A stretch of DNA of 64,000 nt from Pochonia chlamydosporia 170. Lineage: Eukaryota; Ascomycota; Sordariomycetes; Hypocreales; Clavicipitaceae. Positions within the stretch are counted from its first letter, which is position 1. Each line of letters begins with the position of its first letter. The stretch lies in NCBI RefSeq assembly GCF_001653235.2, contig NC_035792.1, forward strand, positions 1,488,001-1,552,000. The letters run 5' to 3'. Shown one piece after another: positions 48,561 to 59,361 of this stretch. Both the position numbers and the translations under genes were made by a program. The notes below the pieces were generated by a model. That model was not told where the DNA came from. It worked only from the letters and a program-made list of their open reading frames with translations, and did not search any database.

Positions 48561-50897
48561 CTAATACATTTGCCAGTCAAAGTCGAAAAATCCTGTCCAG
48601 TCAGCTGGCGAGCCTGAACCGTAGCCAAAAGACCCAAACGCCGTATCCAAAATGCTCTGCCCACGTACTACCACACATGTTAGCAAAGCCACCGTTATAG
48701 TACCAATAGCACACTTATCTTGAGCGTTTGAAGACCTTGAATCTTCTTCCCTCTGTGCACTGGACTGAAACTGCTTCCGCCATATCCACAGCGAGTCATA
48801 CACAACACTCATGCTGAGTCGATTTTTTACTTCACTCAGCACAATATCCTCCATCTTGTCTCCCCCAATAATTTTCGCATCTGGCACCGTACAAAAGAAC
48901 CCGATGACTTCACCCAGTCTTGCTGGCAGGTCATTGTTCACAACCGACATGGTTCTCAATGCGAGTATCGCCGATTCAAGAAGCTTCGTCCCGGCGGCCA
49001 CATCGATTATCTTTGCAAAGTATTCATTCTTAAGAATCTTGAGAACAGTAAATGCTGCGCAGATGAAGGACTGGCAGCCAAAGAATGGACAATGCTCAAA
49101 CGAAAACTTGTTTATGGAGTTGCCAAACTGTTCACTACACTTGATATGTAAGTATGCGGTGTTGTATAGTTGCACAATCCGGTCTGTAAAGTCGATAGAG
49201 GCTGGATCGTCCAAGAGGTAGAAGCTCTGGAGGTGGAGGCGAGCTGAGGAGAGGTAATATGAAAGAATTGCTATTGGTGATGTTAGCATCTACAAATCTG
49301 CTTTGCAATTTTGCAGGGCATGGAACTTGCGAGAGCTAGAAATATTCATATTCTGTTCAAGTTCTTCGAGAGCTGTATGAAGCAGTTGATAAAGGGCCAA
49401 CCTCTCCCGTGATGACTGACTATCTGGACCAAGACTCCCTAATGTGTGGGATACTTTGTACCGGAACCGTTCAATCATTAGGTGGACGTCTATTGAAAAA
49501 TCTGCTGAACCATGTAGATTTGCGTCGGGCAACATGGAGTTCCTGTCTCTCTGCGCTTGTGGCCAGTCATGGCGCTGGATAAGAATCGGTAGACCGCAGC
49601 CTACACTAACACTGCGATACAATGAAACCGCAAGGTTTAGCTTGGGTACCACTATTTAGTCCATTTTTTGATATGCCTATCTCTTACCTGTGAGCAACAA
49701 TATTGCAAACTTTCCAAGTTCGCACCCATTCCGCAAACTCGGGTTCAGTCAGCTTCATGGGTACTTTGACAAAGTCCTGAGCATTCAGCGCACGATGCAG
49801 TCCCATCTGGGTGCCAACCTGTAACATCAGCCCTGCCAACATGAACGTCGGGTCTGCTGTGCTACTACTTGTTGGGAACGGCCATGTACACAAAATCGCC
49901 AAGGCTTGCACCGCTGCTAGAGAGTATGGTATGGAGCGAATTGTCTTCCATTGTAAATCTGAGACGGCCCTGGCTAGCCTCGCAAATAGCGTCGGATGCG
50001 TTCGTAGTCGCCGAGAAGCTACTGCGATAACTGCCCAGAAGAGTAATTCAGAGGATTGGTAATACTGGTGAGGCGACCTGTTCGGGTTGATGATTGGCAG
50101 AAAGGGATGATATTGCTCAAGGTAGCTTGTTCCATCGAGGTCAGGCCAATTATATCAAACAAGGTACCCGGAGGAATATTTCGTACTTACATGGCGAATA
50201 GCTGTTCAATTTCTTCAACAGATATGACTGTGTTACCTAGTGCGCGAGGGCGGGCCACTGGGTTGGAAACCAATCGATCACGGACAGGTTCATCTACAGC
50301 AGGACGCGTAGTTACACTTGGGGCAATAGAAGGCTCCCCAGCAGATTCGGGTACTTCAGACTCAGCATCCGTTACTGAAATGTTAGAGACGGGACCTGAA
50401 GGTGTTATTGTTGAGTTTTCGACTTCGCGCGCCCCTGATGATGGTCGACGTGGTACTGGTGTCGGGAGCGCAGCTGTTTGAGACTCGAGCTGTTGTCGAA
50501 GATCATGAACTTCCTGTTCTAGTTCAAAGGAACGCCTATCATCCTTGGTTTAATACGAATATATGTATATGTATATATATATTTCATGGCATCGGAAGTA
50601 GCATACCTCCTCTTCCTCGTGCGCCGAAATCCAGCTTCGACCTTGCATTCTAGAGAGAAGCGTTGACAGCGGGAGCATTTCTCGCCAGCGGTAGCATCGG
50701 CATCCGATGCTAGCAGGCTACATCGTAGCTATAATTTCTGTCAGAATACTCGCTTTTGCATGCTGGAATGTTGTTACCTTCTGTTGTTTGCATTGATTAC
50801 ATGCATTTCGCCGACCGGCGTTATCGGACGGTTGGCTACCTGCTCTTCCGATCGGACTTGTCAATGTCGGAGTTGACAAATTTTCGCGATCTACCAT
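48561..50897 (-). CDS. Zn2Cys6 transcription factor, Leu3-like DNA-binding domain
   Basis: Nuclear sequence-specific regulator with an N-terminal zinc cluster and a fungal_trans middle domain. Six exons: 50778-50897, 50607-50728, 50191-50535, 49688-50125, 49331-49611 and 48561-49270, giving 671 aa. The zinc cluster spans exons 1-2: C33-x2-C36-x6-C43-x14-C58-x2-C61-x6-C68, followed by a basic linker FRRTRKRRR and a coiled coil (SFELEQEVHDLRQQLES), an order resembling Leu3-type regulators. The fungal_trans part starts at YLEQYHPFLPIINP and continues through AVQALAILCTWPFP and MLQVGTQMGLHRAL. The fourth coding join requires a GC-AG intron (49271-49330, donor GCAAGT, branch CTAAC), which fuses NISS to PILSYYLSSARLHLQSFYLL. 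A 45-nt intron-like segment (about 48668-48712) near the C-terminus is 3n long and open, so a 656-aa form is also possible. The target genes are unknown. Confidence 0.85.
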
Positions 50898-51319
50898 TGG
50901 CGTTGAGATTCACTCGAGATTGTTTGGGTTGCCCCTTATAAATGATGATCAGATTGAATACGTTTCTAACAGAATGGGAGAGCAGCTCTTTCGTTCAAAG
51001 GCCTCATGACGATGAGCAGGCGAAGAGTCCATGAAAGCTGTTGGTGGGCATTGGTGAAGTTGTTCAGGTGGCTTACACCATCAAGCATTTACCAATTTAC
51101 CCACCCAATCAGTAAGTTACTCCTCCGATCGGGAAAAAAGCTGGGGAAGGAGGCACTGGCGACTCACACTTGGGACAAGTCCAACACGGCAGGTGCGACT
51201 TGATCGTCCGAGCATAGGAAAACAAGTAACCAAGAGGCAGGACCCCCCCCCCCAATGTCTATTCAAAGTGCTTTTGTGGACTTGGATCTTGATACCGGTC
51301 AACAAACCATGAAGCAACG

Positions 51320-51333
51320 TTTTTTTTTTTTTT
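51320..51333 (+). repeat. 14-T homopolymer
   Basis: A run of fourteen T, about 65 bp after an 11-C run at 51243-51253. Both are likely length-variable. Confidence 0.85.
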
Positions 51334-53088
51334 CCTTTTGTTTCTTGAAGAGGCGGCCAGTAAGCTCCTGGGGGCCTACAGTTAGGTGATCAATTTGCCT
51401 GCCACAAATGGACACGTTAAACGGCGACTCCGAAGGTTCGCGAAAGAATATTCATAATTATGGGCATATTTACACCAACGAAGGATTTCACCTTTAAACG
51501 AGAGGCATGTACGCATATTGTAGCTCCAAGCTCCAAACATTCTCTACTCGTCATTGTGCAAGAGCGACGATTTTGTTGCAGGCCCAAGCTGATCCCGACT
51601 GTTATACATGTAGGTTCTCGGGATGAGGCATTGCAACATGTTGCCCCCTCCATGCTCTGGGTCTGTTCAGCTCCAACCACACCATGGCAGTGGCATGGGT
51701 TATTGCTACCGAGCCTTGGCGTGGCTGTGGCTGTGGGACAGCAACGGACATGTCTCGCACATCGCCGAATTTGCCCTGCCCTGCAACGTTTCGACTTTTA
51801 GGCTCCTCCCAGGGCGGGAACCTGCTGCATGGAAGAATACAGATTGAGCTTGGCTGTTGCCCGTGCTAGTGCCGCAATACAAGGCACTCAATGTTTTGAC
51901 GAGGGAGATGGAGATTGCTTCTTTGCCAAACGTAAAACGACGGGCACATGCAGCATCAGTCTCTATTTGCAGTCCTGTAGACATACCCTACGTGCCCTTG
52001 AAATGTTGAGGGCATTACAGACTTGCCCCTTCTTCCCCTTGCGATACTGTTACTGTGGGATGCGGCCAGGGCTTTGGTTTTGCAGTGAAAGAACCATGTT
52101 TAGGCCACCAAATGTTGGGACATGGCTGCTGAAAGCTTGTTTTAGCCACAAAGGGAATAAGTTCAACACAGCATTGGCGATTTCACTTTGATAAAAGGCA
52201 CAGCGTCGCCTGGACCACTGAAACGCGAGTATCTATTGCTGGCTGTATGCAAGAGATTTTGCGGAACGTGGCGGGGACGGTGGACGCAAATAATGGCGAT
52301 TGCAGGTTGCAAAAATGGTTCCACAAAGTCGGACGGCTTCAAAGTAAAGTTTATTGCGGTTTCTTCTTCTTCTTTTTTTTTTTTTCAACTTACACTGTCG
52401 GCCGTTGAAGAGAAAGATGACTAGCAGATAAACACTGGAGAAAGAGAAGTTTCACACGACAAGATTACTTATCATTGACAGCGGCAGCAGCCACGTGAAC
52501 CTTTCTTCGCAAAGGCGGAGCAAATAGGCGGAGTACAGTCAAGTACTCCAGTCAGACATGCAATCACTTGAGCACCGAGTGGCCCGTAGAATGCCAGGTT
52601 GATGGAAGTGCCTTTGCTGGGGTCGTTACAATCCCACTTTCACTCTCCAAGAAAGGTGTGTCGGGTCGGGTCTCTGACAGGGCAGAACTGGTGGACTGGG
52701 TACAGTGTTTGAATGTTTGGTAGACAAGGTCGGAAGTGCTACTTTTACAGACAAAGGTCCGCGGTCCTTGTTCCATGTCGACTGAAATAGTGCATGTTGT
52801 ACTCCGTCTGCGCCCTGGTGATACACACGCTAATTAGCAAGAGCCATCAGGAGGAGCAACCATGACGGGAAACCAAGAAGAAGGGTAAAGCTGACCAAGG
52901 CTGACGGCACCAGACCAATCTCTGGCCACTTGGTAATAAAGACGGGAGCGAGTGATAAGAAGTCGGTGGAATTGAAGGAATGGGGGGCGCGTGCAAGGGT
53001 GAATGAGGCAGAATGAGGCACGTTTCGACACCAGTCAGACTTGACGGACCAGAGACAGAGAGACGGAGAGACTTGATGAACTTGGAGT

Positions 53089-53106
53089 GACTTGCATGAC
53101 TTGCAT
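53089..53106 (+). repeat. Tandem GACTTGCAT repeat
   Basis: Two perfect 9-bp copies followed by a further GACTT, with another TGACTT shortly after. It lies in the presumed promoter or leader of the LAMMER kinase gene. Confidence 0.7.
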
Positions 53107-53550
53107 GACTTTAGTGACTTCAGTTGCCCCATCTCTTCCCGCTCAGCCAGTTCAGCCCACACTTTGCACTTTGCACAAGATCAGGCGAGAGTTGTCCATG
53201 TCCAGTCTGATGCACACATGCAATGTGCACACCAGACATGGACACAATTACAGTGGCATTTCCATGGGCTTGACTTGGGATCAGACAAATATTGAACCAG
53301 ACCAGACAGAACGAGACTCGACGCCCAAATCCACACTCATGTGTTGAAGCAGTCATCAGCCAGTTGGAGATTTATTGGCAAGTGCCAAATCCTGGTCTGT
53401 TTGCGCACTGTACGGAGGTGCTGCAGTGCCGCCAAAGACTTTGTGAATGCCACCAGACTACCAGACTACCGTCAGGCTTTTGGTAAGCCCATGATGGTTG
53501 GCCAGCTGATGATTTGACAAACATGGACTAAATTTGATGCTACCAAACCA

Positions 53551-53569
53551 GACCTGACCTGACCTGACC
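53551..53569 (+). repeat. (GACCT)n pentanucleotide repeat
   Basis: Three GACCT units plus GACC, upstream of the LAMMER kinase gene. Confidence 0.75.
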
Positions 53570-54133
53570 AGGCTTGACTACATGCCCTCCAGTCTAGTTC
53601 GGCCATTCACCACCGTGCATCTCAGGTCGACCGCCCACTCCCAGTGCTAAAGTCCTCCAGTACCCAATTGAAGGCCAGCCGTCAGCCCAGTCTGGTGCCT
53701 CTTCTGTTCTGTTCCCCAGCAGCACCGTCTGGTCTGGTCTGCTTCCCTGTCAGAATCTCGCAACTCGCACCACACTCTGAGCCAAAGTTGAGAGTGACGA
53801 GTCCAGCATTTTGTGGCTCCATGCCCAGTCAGTCAACCAGTCTCGCATTTACGGCCATCCAGTGCAGACCAGACTGGTGCATTTGATCCCAGCCGTTGAT
53901 TGCTGCCGGGCTTGGCTCAACTCAACTGGCTTTTGAGTCTGTGACTACCCACACTAATTCGCTTTTCGCTCCCCTCGTCCTCGTCTTCGTCTTTCGTCTT
54001 CGATATCAACAAACATCATCGTCGACCCCGACTTTCCCCTTCAACCACTCGACTTCAACCCCGACCACGACCGTCATTGCTTGAATACAATCTCGCATTA
54101 CCCCCCGATTGCTGGGGAATACACCCAAGAGGC

Positions 54134-56845
54134 ATGTCGACGCCTACAACGGCCGTGGCCACGCTCCCTCATTATCACCTCGCCCACCAGACTCACTACC
54201 AAGGCCACCACCCGACGCACCACTCGGCTCACCATCATCCGTCGGCGTCCTCGTCAAATTATCGCTCGACTGCTGCCAATTCTTTGCTCTACGCCTCCAA
54301 CGCACCGGTGCCTACATCATCGTCGTCCTCCAACACTGCTCGCCATTTACCTTTTGACCAGCCTGGGAGCCATGATGCTGGTTACCACTCGTCGGATGTC
54401 GTAACCCAGAATCATCATCATCAGCCCCAATCGCCACCACCACCAGCACCACCTCCCCACGGCCACTACCTGCATCGCTACGACCATCTCAAACCCTCAA
54501 CCCCAACAACACCGAGACACCATATTGATCATAATTATTCATCCACAATAGCTGGTACATCAGCAACCGCAGCGGCTGCCGGCCCTGCCATTCACAACCA
54601 TGACCACGACGCTCCTACGCGGAAACGCCGTCGCTCCCGGGAACCTGACTGGAACAACTTTTATCGCAATGGCTTGCCCAAAGAGATCATTGTCATTGAC
54701 GACACACCAGAGCCCGAACCGGCCAATACCAGTCGAAAATTAACTGCCCCAAATACAAATGGCGATGACGCTGCCGCTGCCGCTGCTGCTGCCGGCTCGT
54801 ACAAGCCCGCTGCGAACACCCGTCAACCCGTTAAGCGTCGACGTCGGGATGCTCCTCCTTCAGGCTACCACGTTCAGTATGTCGGCTCCCGCACAAACAC
54901 GCCTCTGCAACACGCAACACCCATCGGTTCTACCCTCTCTAGTGATCGCACCAACTCGTTTCTGAACACAACCGCCCCGACTTCCCTTTCTTCGAACAGC
55001 CAATATGACGAGGCGCCCCTTCCTTTAAAACGAAAGCGGACAACCCGTCAACAGGCCGCCAACGAAGCGAAACGTCGGGACGTCGATGGTCTAGGCGGTG
55101 GATTCCTCACATATAAGCCGCCGCCGTTGCCTCCGAAAAAGGTGTCTGATGTTCACGTCAAGGTTGTTCATGACGTTAGTATTCCCCCTCTCGCCGTCAT
55201 TTCGTCCGTCCTGCGTTGTCACCTGATATTGAGATTCGCGCATCCCACTTGTCTCCAAACACATTGAATTCAATAAACTGCATTTTCCTGGGATATCAAC
55301 GCTAATTTGTATTTGTTTGACGCAAGCAGCATTACTCAAAGAATGTCAAAGTTGATGATGACGATGGCCACTATATTGTTGTCCCCGATGCAGAACTAAC
55401 GGATAAATGTGAGTGCAATATCTCCTCTATAGGTTTATTCACGCTTTCTTATATGCGTGGCTAACACACCCATCTAGATCAAATTACCCGTTTGCTTGGC
55501 CAAGGAACATTCGGCAAAGTAGTGCAAGCCCGTGATAAGAGGCGAAACCAGTCTGTTGCCGTCAAAATTATTCGATCGGTACAAAAGTACCGCGATGCAT
55601 CAAGAATTGAACTACGGGTGCTGGCTACGCTAAAGGCGAATGACGCTAGTAATCGATATCGATGCATCCACCTAACAGATTGCTTCGACTATCGCGGCCA
55701 TATTTGCATTGTCATGGACCTCTTGGGCCAGAGCGTCTTTGACTTTTTAAAGGGCAATAGTTTTGTGCCTTTCCCTAATAGTCATATCCAAAACTTTGCT
55801 CGACAACTCTTTACGAGTGTAGCATGTGAGTACAGCCCTCACTTTTTTTTTCCTTTTTTATTTTTATTTTTATTTTTTTTTTTGGCAGAACTGCCATATC
55901 CATTGCCTTGGGCGGAGGAGAGACATGACATGCTAACGAAGAACCAGTCCTACACGATCTAAACTTAATCCATACCGATCTCAAACCAGAAAATATCCTG
56001 CTCTGCGAGGACTTGTATCAGACCTTTACATATAATCGAAAAATCCCGTCATCGTCGACAACCATCAATAGGCAATCCTCGCAGCGACGGGTGCTACTGA
56101 ATACTGAGATTCGGTTGATTGATTTTGGATCCGCAACATTCCACGATGAATACCACTCGTCTATCGTATCAACAAGACATTATCGAGCTCCTGAGATCAT
56201 CTTGGGTTTGGGTTGGTCATACCCGTGTGATATCTGGAGCATTGGGTGCATCTTGGTTGAATTCTTCACTGGTGATGCCTTATTCCAGACTCACGATAAC
56301 CTTGAGCACTTGGCCATGATGGAAGCTGTTGTTGGGTCGAGAATAGATAGCCATCTTGTCCAGTCCGTGAACAAGATGTCTACAAGGAGCGGCGGCAACC
56401 CGGCATCCAAGTAAGCTTGTGTCCTTTTCTCACGCTACACTTGGTTCTTTTTGCTGACATGATTAGGTATTTTAAACGACTTAAGCTTGACTATCCCACT
56501 CCGGACACAACACGAGGATCTAGGAGATTTGTCAAGGCCATGAAGCATCTTCATGTGAGTGCCCTTTCTTGCTGCCCAGTCATGTAAAATGTGCGCATAT
56601 TCTGACCAACACAATAGGATATCATTCCGTCGAATAATCAATTCTTCAAGCACTTTCTTGATTTGCTCCAAAAGATTTTTGTATATGATCCTTCAAAGCG
56701 TATTACCGCCAAGGACGCTTTGAAACATCCTTGGTTTGGGGAAATTGCCCAACCAGATGACGGTACAGAAGCAGCCAAGATTGGATTGGAAAGAAAACGA
56801 CAGGAGCAGGAAAAAGCTCGATCACGCCAACATTATGTGCCATAA
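54134..56845 (+). CDS. LAMMER (CLK-type) dual-specificity protein kinase
   Basis: Kinase of the Clk/Lkh1/Kns1 family, which phosphorylates SR-type splicing factors and other regulators. Six exons: 54134-55174, 55330-55408, 55478-55825, 55948-56410, 56467-56554 and 56618-56845, giving 748 aa. The N-terminal 340 residues are disordered, rich in His, Ser, Thr, Pro and poly-Ala, with several basic nuclear-localisation-like clusters (RKRRRSR, KRRRR, KRKRTTR). [16 protein letters not shown] segment leads into the kinase domain: glycine loop GQGTFGKV (about 381), VAVKIIR, catalytic [11 protein letters not shown] (Asp500), DFGSA, and the family hallmark [11 protein letters not shown] (about 609-619). 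It ends shortly after the HPWF motif. The ATG at 54134 is the first in frame; the frame upstream opens only with non-ATG codons. The third intron contains a long T-rich tract. A long CT-rich region upstream suggests an extended leader. Confidence 0.93.
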
Positions 56846-58012
56846 CGGCAACGTGCTGACCGAAATATCATCGTCTACGACGCAGACTCGACCGGTTCCC
56901 TTTGATCTGGGTCTCGTCTCTATTTTCCATTTGTTATAACGACTATCTATATATGAGCATGGTTATCGGAGTTGGTGGATCTCATTTTCTTTTGTTTTGA
57001 ATTTTACCTGCCCCCGAAGTACAGGTGCTTTGTTTGGTAGCACGAGGTTCCCGGGCCACTCGCTCGGAGGGATTATCCTAAGACAGGAAATGTTGGGGCA
57101 TTGTGACGTATTGGATTAATGAGAGATTGAAGTCAGTATGGAAAATGAAGCTGATTTTCGGGATGAACTGCAGCCTTCATCCCTTTCAATTTTCCTTATC
57201 ATGTCAAGATCCCCCTCCCACCTTCCCAGTTACTCTGAATGCCCATGACGGTGAGAGTATACCGAGGAATGCTGCAACCCTCGTTTCACAACCAATGACA
57301 CGGCGACTGTTTGGTGCCATTATTTGCGAAGGAATCATTTGGCTCATGGTGCTGCAGACCGTTATGGTCTGTGGCAGCGGTGTATTAAGCCCAGAAGCGC
57401 TGCGGGTGTCAGCTGCAGTACATAGCGTTGGATGGTTATCTTTTACTCAAGACTCTTTTGGCTAGCATGTATTGTAGCAACCTTGATCTCATCATGTCTC
57501 TGTTGAGTATTATCAACATAAGTTTCCGCCAAGTATCGGAGCAATGTTGTACTTTTCCCGAAGTATACGCTTTTAACTTCAAACATTTAGTAGCACGAGG
57601 AATTTTGACGATGAACTGTTCGGGTGAATAGCCCCTGCAGATTGACCGGTGATCAGCGACCAATGTCAGGCTAGATTAGTTAGAGCAATGACTTATAAAT
57701 CGCCAGCAGAGCACATGTTTGGTATGCCTTGAACCACTCAACGCATGGGAAAGCATGTTGGCCGTTGATGTCATTGAGATATCTCATATATCTAGCTTTT
57801 TATATGTCCATCAGTCAAGTCCACTCCACTCTTTTGGATATCGTTTACAGTGTACTACTAGTTAGAGCTGGCCGACATAAACCATCATAGACGAGGCAGC
57901 GACTTACACAGCAGGACAACATGACGACCACAAATACCACTGAAAAGACAAGTTTACTTTGAAATCACCCAGTCCTCACTGTGACCATGTCAACTACACT
58001 CACATACACAAC
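56846..58012. other. Intergenic 1.2 kb between convergent genes
   Basis: 3' flanks of the kinase gene (+) and the lyase-like gene (-). A 120-codon frame at 57103-57465 has nothing to support it. Confidence 0.55.
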
Positions 58013-58984
58013 CTACACCTTATGATACAACCTCCCGCCAGCCTCCTCATCAACCCTAACCGCCTCCTCCAAGCCCACAACCCCAAACAACTTCCTCGGC
58101 GTAAACCCCCCATCCAGCCCCGTCCTCCCCGTCTCCTTGATCCTCACAAACGCCTCCCTAATAGCCTCATACGCCGGCCCAATAGACGCAAACGGGAAGA
58201 TGATGATCCTGAAGCCCATGTCCCTCGCCTCCTCCGGCGTCCACGACGGCGTCGCCCCATGTTCCACCATGTTCAGCAGCACCGGCATAGGCGCCAGGAT
58301 CCTACACGCCTCCCTCGCCTGCGTCTCGTTGTGTATCCCCTCTAGGAAAGCTACGTCCGCGCCGGCGCCCCTCGCAGCCTGCAGCCGCGCAATCGCCTCG
58401 TCGAACCCATGCGTCTGGAGGGCGTCTGTCCTCGCAATCACGAGGATGTCGGAGTGGAGGTGCAGCCGGGCTTGTACAGCCGCGCGGATACGCTGCACGA
58501 AGACGTCTGTGTCGACGACAGTCTTGCCGCTGAGGTGGCCGCACCGTTTGGTCTGAATCTGGTCTTCGATGTGGAGGGCTGCGACGCCGCTGCGGTGGTA
58601 TTGCGCGACGGTGCGGGCGACCATGTTGGGGCCGCCGTAGCCGGTGTCTGCGTCGGCGATGAGAGGCGTGCTGGGGTCGAGGTTGGCGATCATTTCGGCG
58701 TGGGTGCGCATGTCGTTGAGGGAGGCGAAGCCTAGGTCTGGCTGGCCGAGTTTGGAGGCGCATGTTCCGGCGCCGGTCTGGGATGCGTGAGTTTGGGGAG
58801 AGTAGAGGGAGGGTGTGTTACGGACCATGTAGATGCATTGGAAGCCTACTTCTAGGGCTATTCTGGCGCTGAAGCCGTCGTATACGCCGGGGGCGACGAT
58901 GATGTCTTTGGTGTTGAGCATCTCGCGGAGTTTGGTGGCCGCTGAGACGGGGGCCTTGAGGCCGTTAGTTCCGTTTGTTGCCAT
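58013..58984 (-). CDS. Isocitrate lyase/PEP mutase superfamily enzyme (oxaloacetate hydrolase-like)
   Basis: A Mg-dependent enzyme of the PEP mutase/isocitrate lyase superfamily; members cleave C-C or C-P bonds of small 2-oxo or hydroxy acids. Two exons, 58826-58984 and 58013-58777, give 307 aa. Conserved parts: VAPGVYDGFSARIA, TGAGTCASKLGQPDLG, the metal-site loop ADADTGYGG, HIEDQIQTKRCGH with the catalytic-type Cys (Cys132), ARTDAL and LLNMVEHG. KRCGH marks C-C lyases/hydrolases rather than phosphonomutases. However, Pro248 stands where fungal oxaloacetate acetylhydrolases, as I recall, carry a diagnostic Ser, so a different substrate (such as a 2-methylisocitrate or malate type) is more likely. 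The 48-nt intron (58778-58825, GTCCGT...CCCAG) is a 3n length without stops, but splicing restores YM|TGAGT. Start: 58984 has good context (GTCATGG), while an upstream in-frame ATG at 59047 abuts a TATA box. It is divergent from an MFS gene. Confidence 0.87.
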   Translation of the reverse strand: MATNGTNGLKAPVSAATKLREMLNTKDIIVAPGVYDGFSARIALEVGFQCIYMVRNTPSLYSPQTHASQTGAGTCASKLGQPDLGFASLNDMRTHAEMIANLDPSTPLIADADTGYGGPNMVARTVAQYHRSGVAALHIEDQIQTKRCGHLSGKTVVDTDVFVQRIRAAVQARLHLHSDILVIARTDALQTHGFDEAIARLQAARGAGADVAFLEGIHNETQAREACRILAPMPVLLNMVEHGATPSWTPEEARDMGFRIIIFPFASIGPAYEAIREAFVRIKETGRTGLDGGFTPRKLFGVVGLEEAVRVDEEAGGRLYHKV

Positions 58985-59047
58985 GACGAGAGTTTTGATG
59001 TTTGTCTTTGAGTTTATTTCATTTTGACTGAGATGAATGGTTGGCAT

Positions 59048-59054
59048 TTATATA
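59048..59054 (-). promoter_or_regulatory. TATA box of the lyase-like gene
   Basis: TATATAA on the minus strand, 64 bp before the ATG at 58984 but touching the upstream ATG at 59047. Its position supports 58984 as the real start. Confidence 0.5.
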
Positions 59055-59086
59055 ATCCATCGTCATGGTGGTTTACAACATCGGCG

Positions 59087-59156
59087 CCGATCGGAGTACA
59101 GAATGTTGTTCGCCACACTCCGATCGGACAGCCGACATTGTCAAAACTCCAATCGG
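59087..59156. promoter_or_regulatory. Three CCGATCGGAGT-type sites, ~30 bp apart
   Basis: The perfect 11-mer at 59087-59097, its perfect reverse complement at 59117-59127, and ACTCCAATCGG (one mismatch) at 59146-59156. A related near-palindrome, GCCGATTCGGC, is at 59236-59246. Start-to-start distances are 30 and 29 bp. A likely binding array for a dimeric regulator; the factor is unknown. Confidence 0.55.
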
Positions 59157-59279
59157 ATACTGCATTGGTAATAAAACGGGTAAGCCATTGACTTCATATC
59201 TACCAAGGATCCGGACTTACCCCAGGATTTCCCCCGCCGATTCGGCATACCCCAGGTTTTTGGAATCCCGTCAGACGGG

Positions 59280-59286
59280 TATATAA
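59280..59286 (+). promoter_or_regulatory. TATA box of the MFS permease gene
   Basis: TATATAA followed by G, 76 bp ahead of the ATG at 59362, the usual distance for strongly regulated fungal promoters. Confidence 0.55.
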
Positions 59287-59361
59287 GACGGCAGACATGA
59301 CTTGTTTCCCATATCCGAAATTCACAACTCGGTGGTCCTCTTATTGAATCGACTCTTCATC

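Larger units (their letters stand above)
50898..54133. other. 3.2 kb divergent intergenic region
   Basis: Separates the zinc-cluster gene (-) from the LAMMER kinase (+). The right 1.5 kb is CT-rich and full of short direct repeats (GACTTGCAT, GACCT, CCAGACCAGACT) and probably includes a long kinase leader. An 11-C run lies at 51243-51253 and a 14-T run at 51320-51333. No gene is supportable. Confidence 0.55.
58985..59361. promoter_or_regulatory. Shared divergent promoter of lyase-like enzyme and MFS permease
   Basis: 377 bp separate the two start codons, and each side has its own TATATAA box. Between them lie an 11-bp inverted/direct repeat family (CCGATCGGAGT at 59087-59097, its reverse complement at 59117-59127, and a one-mismatch copy at 59146-59156) and two TACCCCAGG copies at 59218 and 59248, spaced about 30 bp apart. 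This arrangement suggests common regulation, with CGG/CCG half-sites as used by Zn2Cys6 factors. Confidence 0.6.

Noticed and set aside
59047..59047. Upstream ATG for the lyase-like gene
   Set aside because: It touches the TATA box and has poor context; the ATG at 58984 has a purine at -3 and G at +4.
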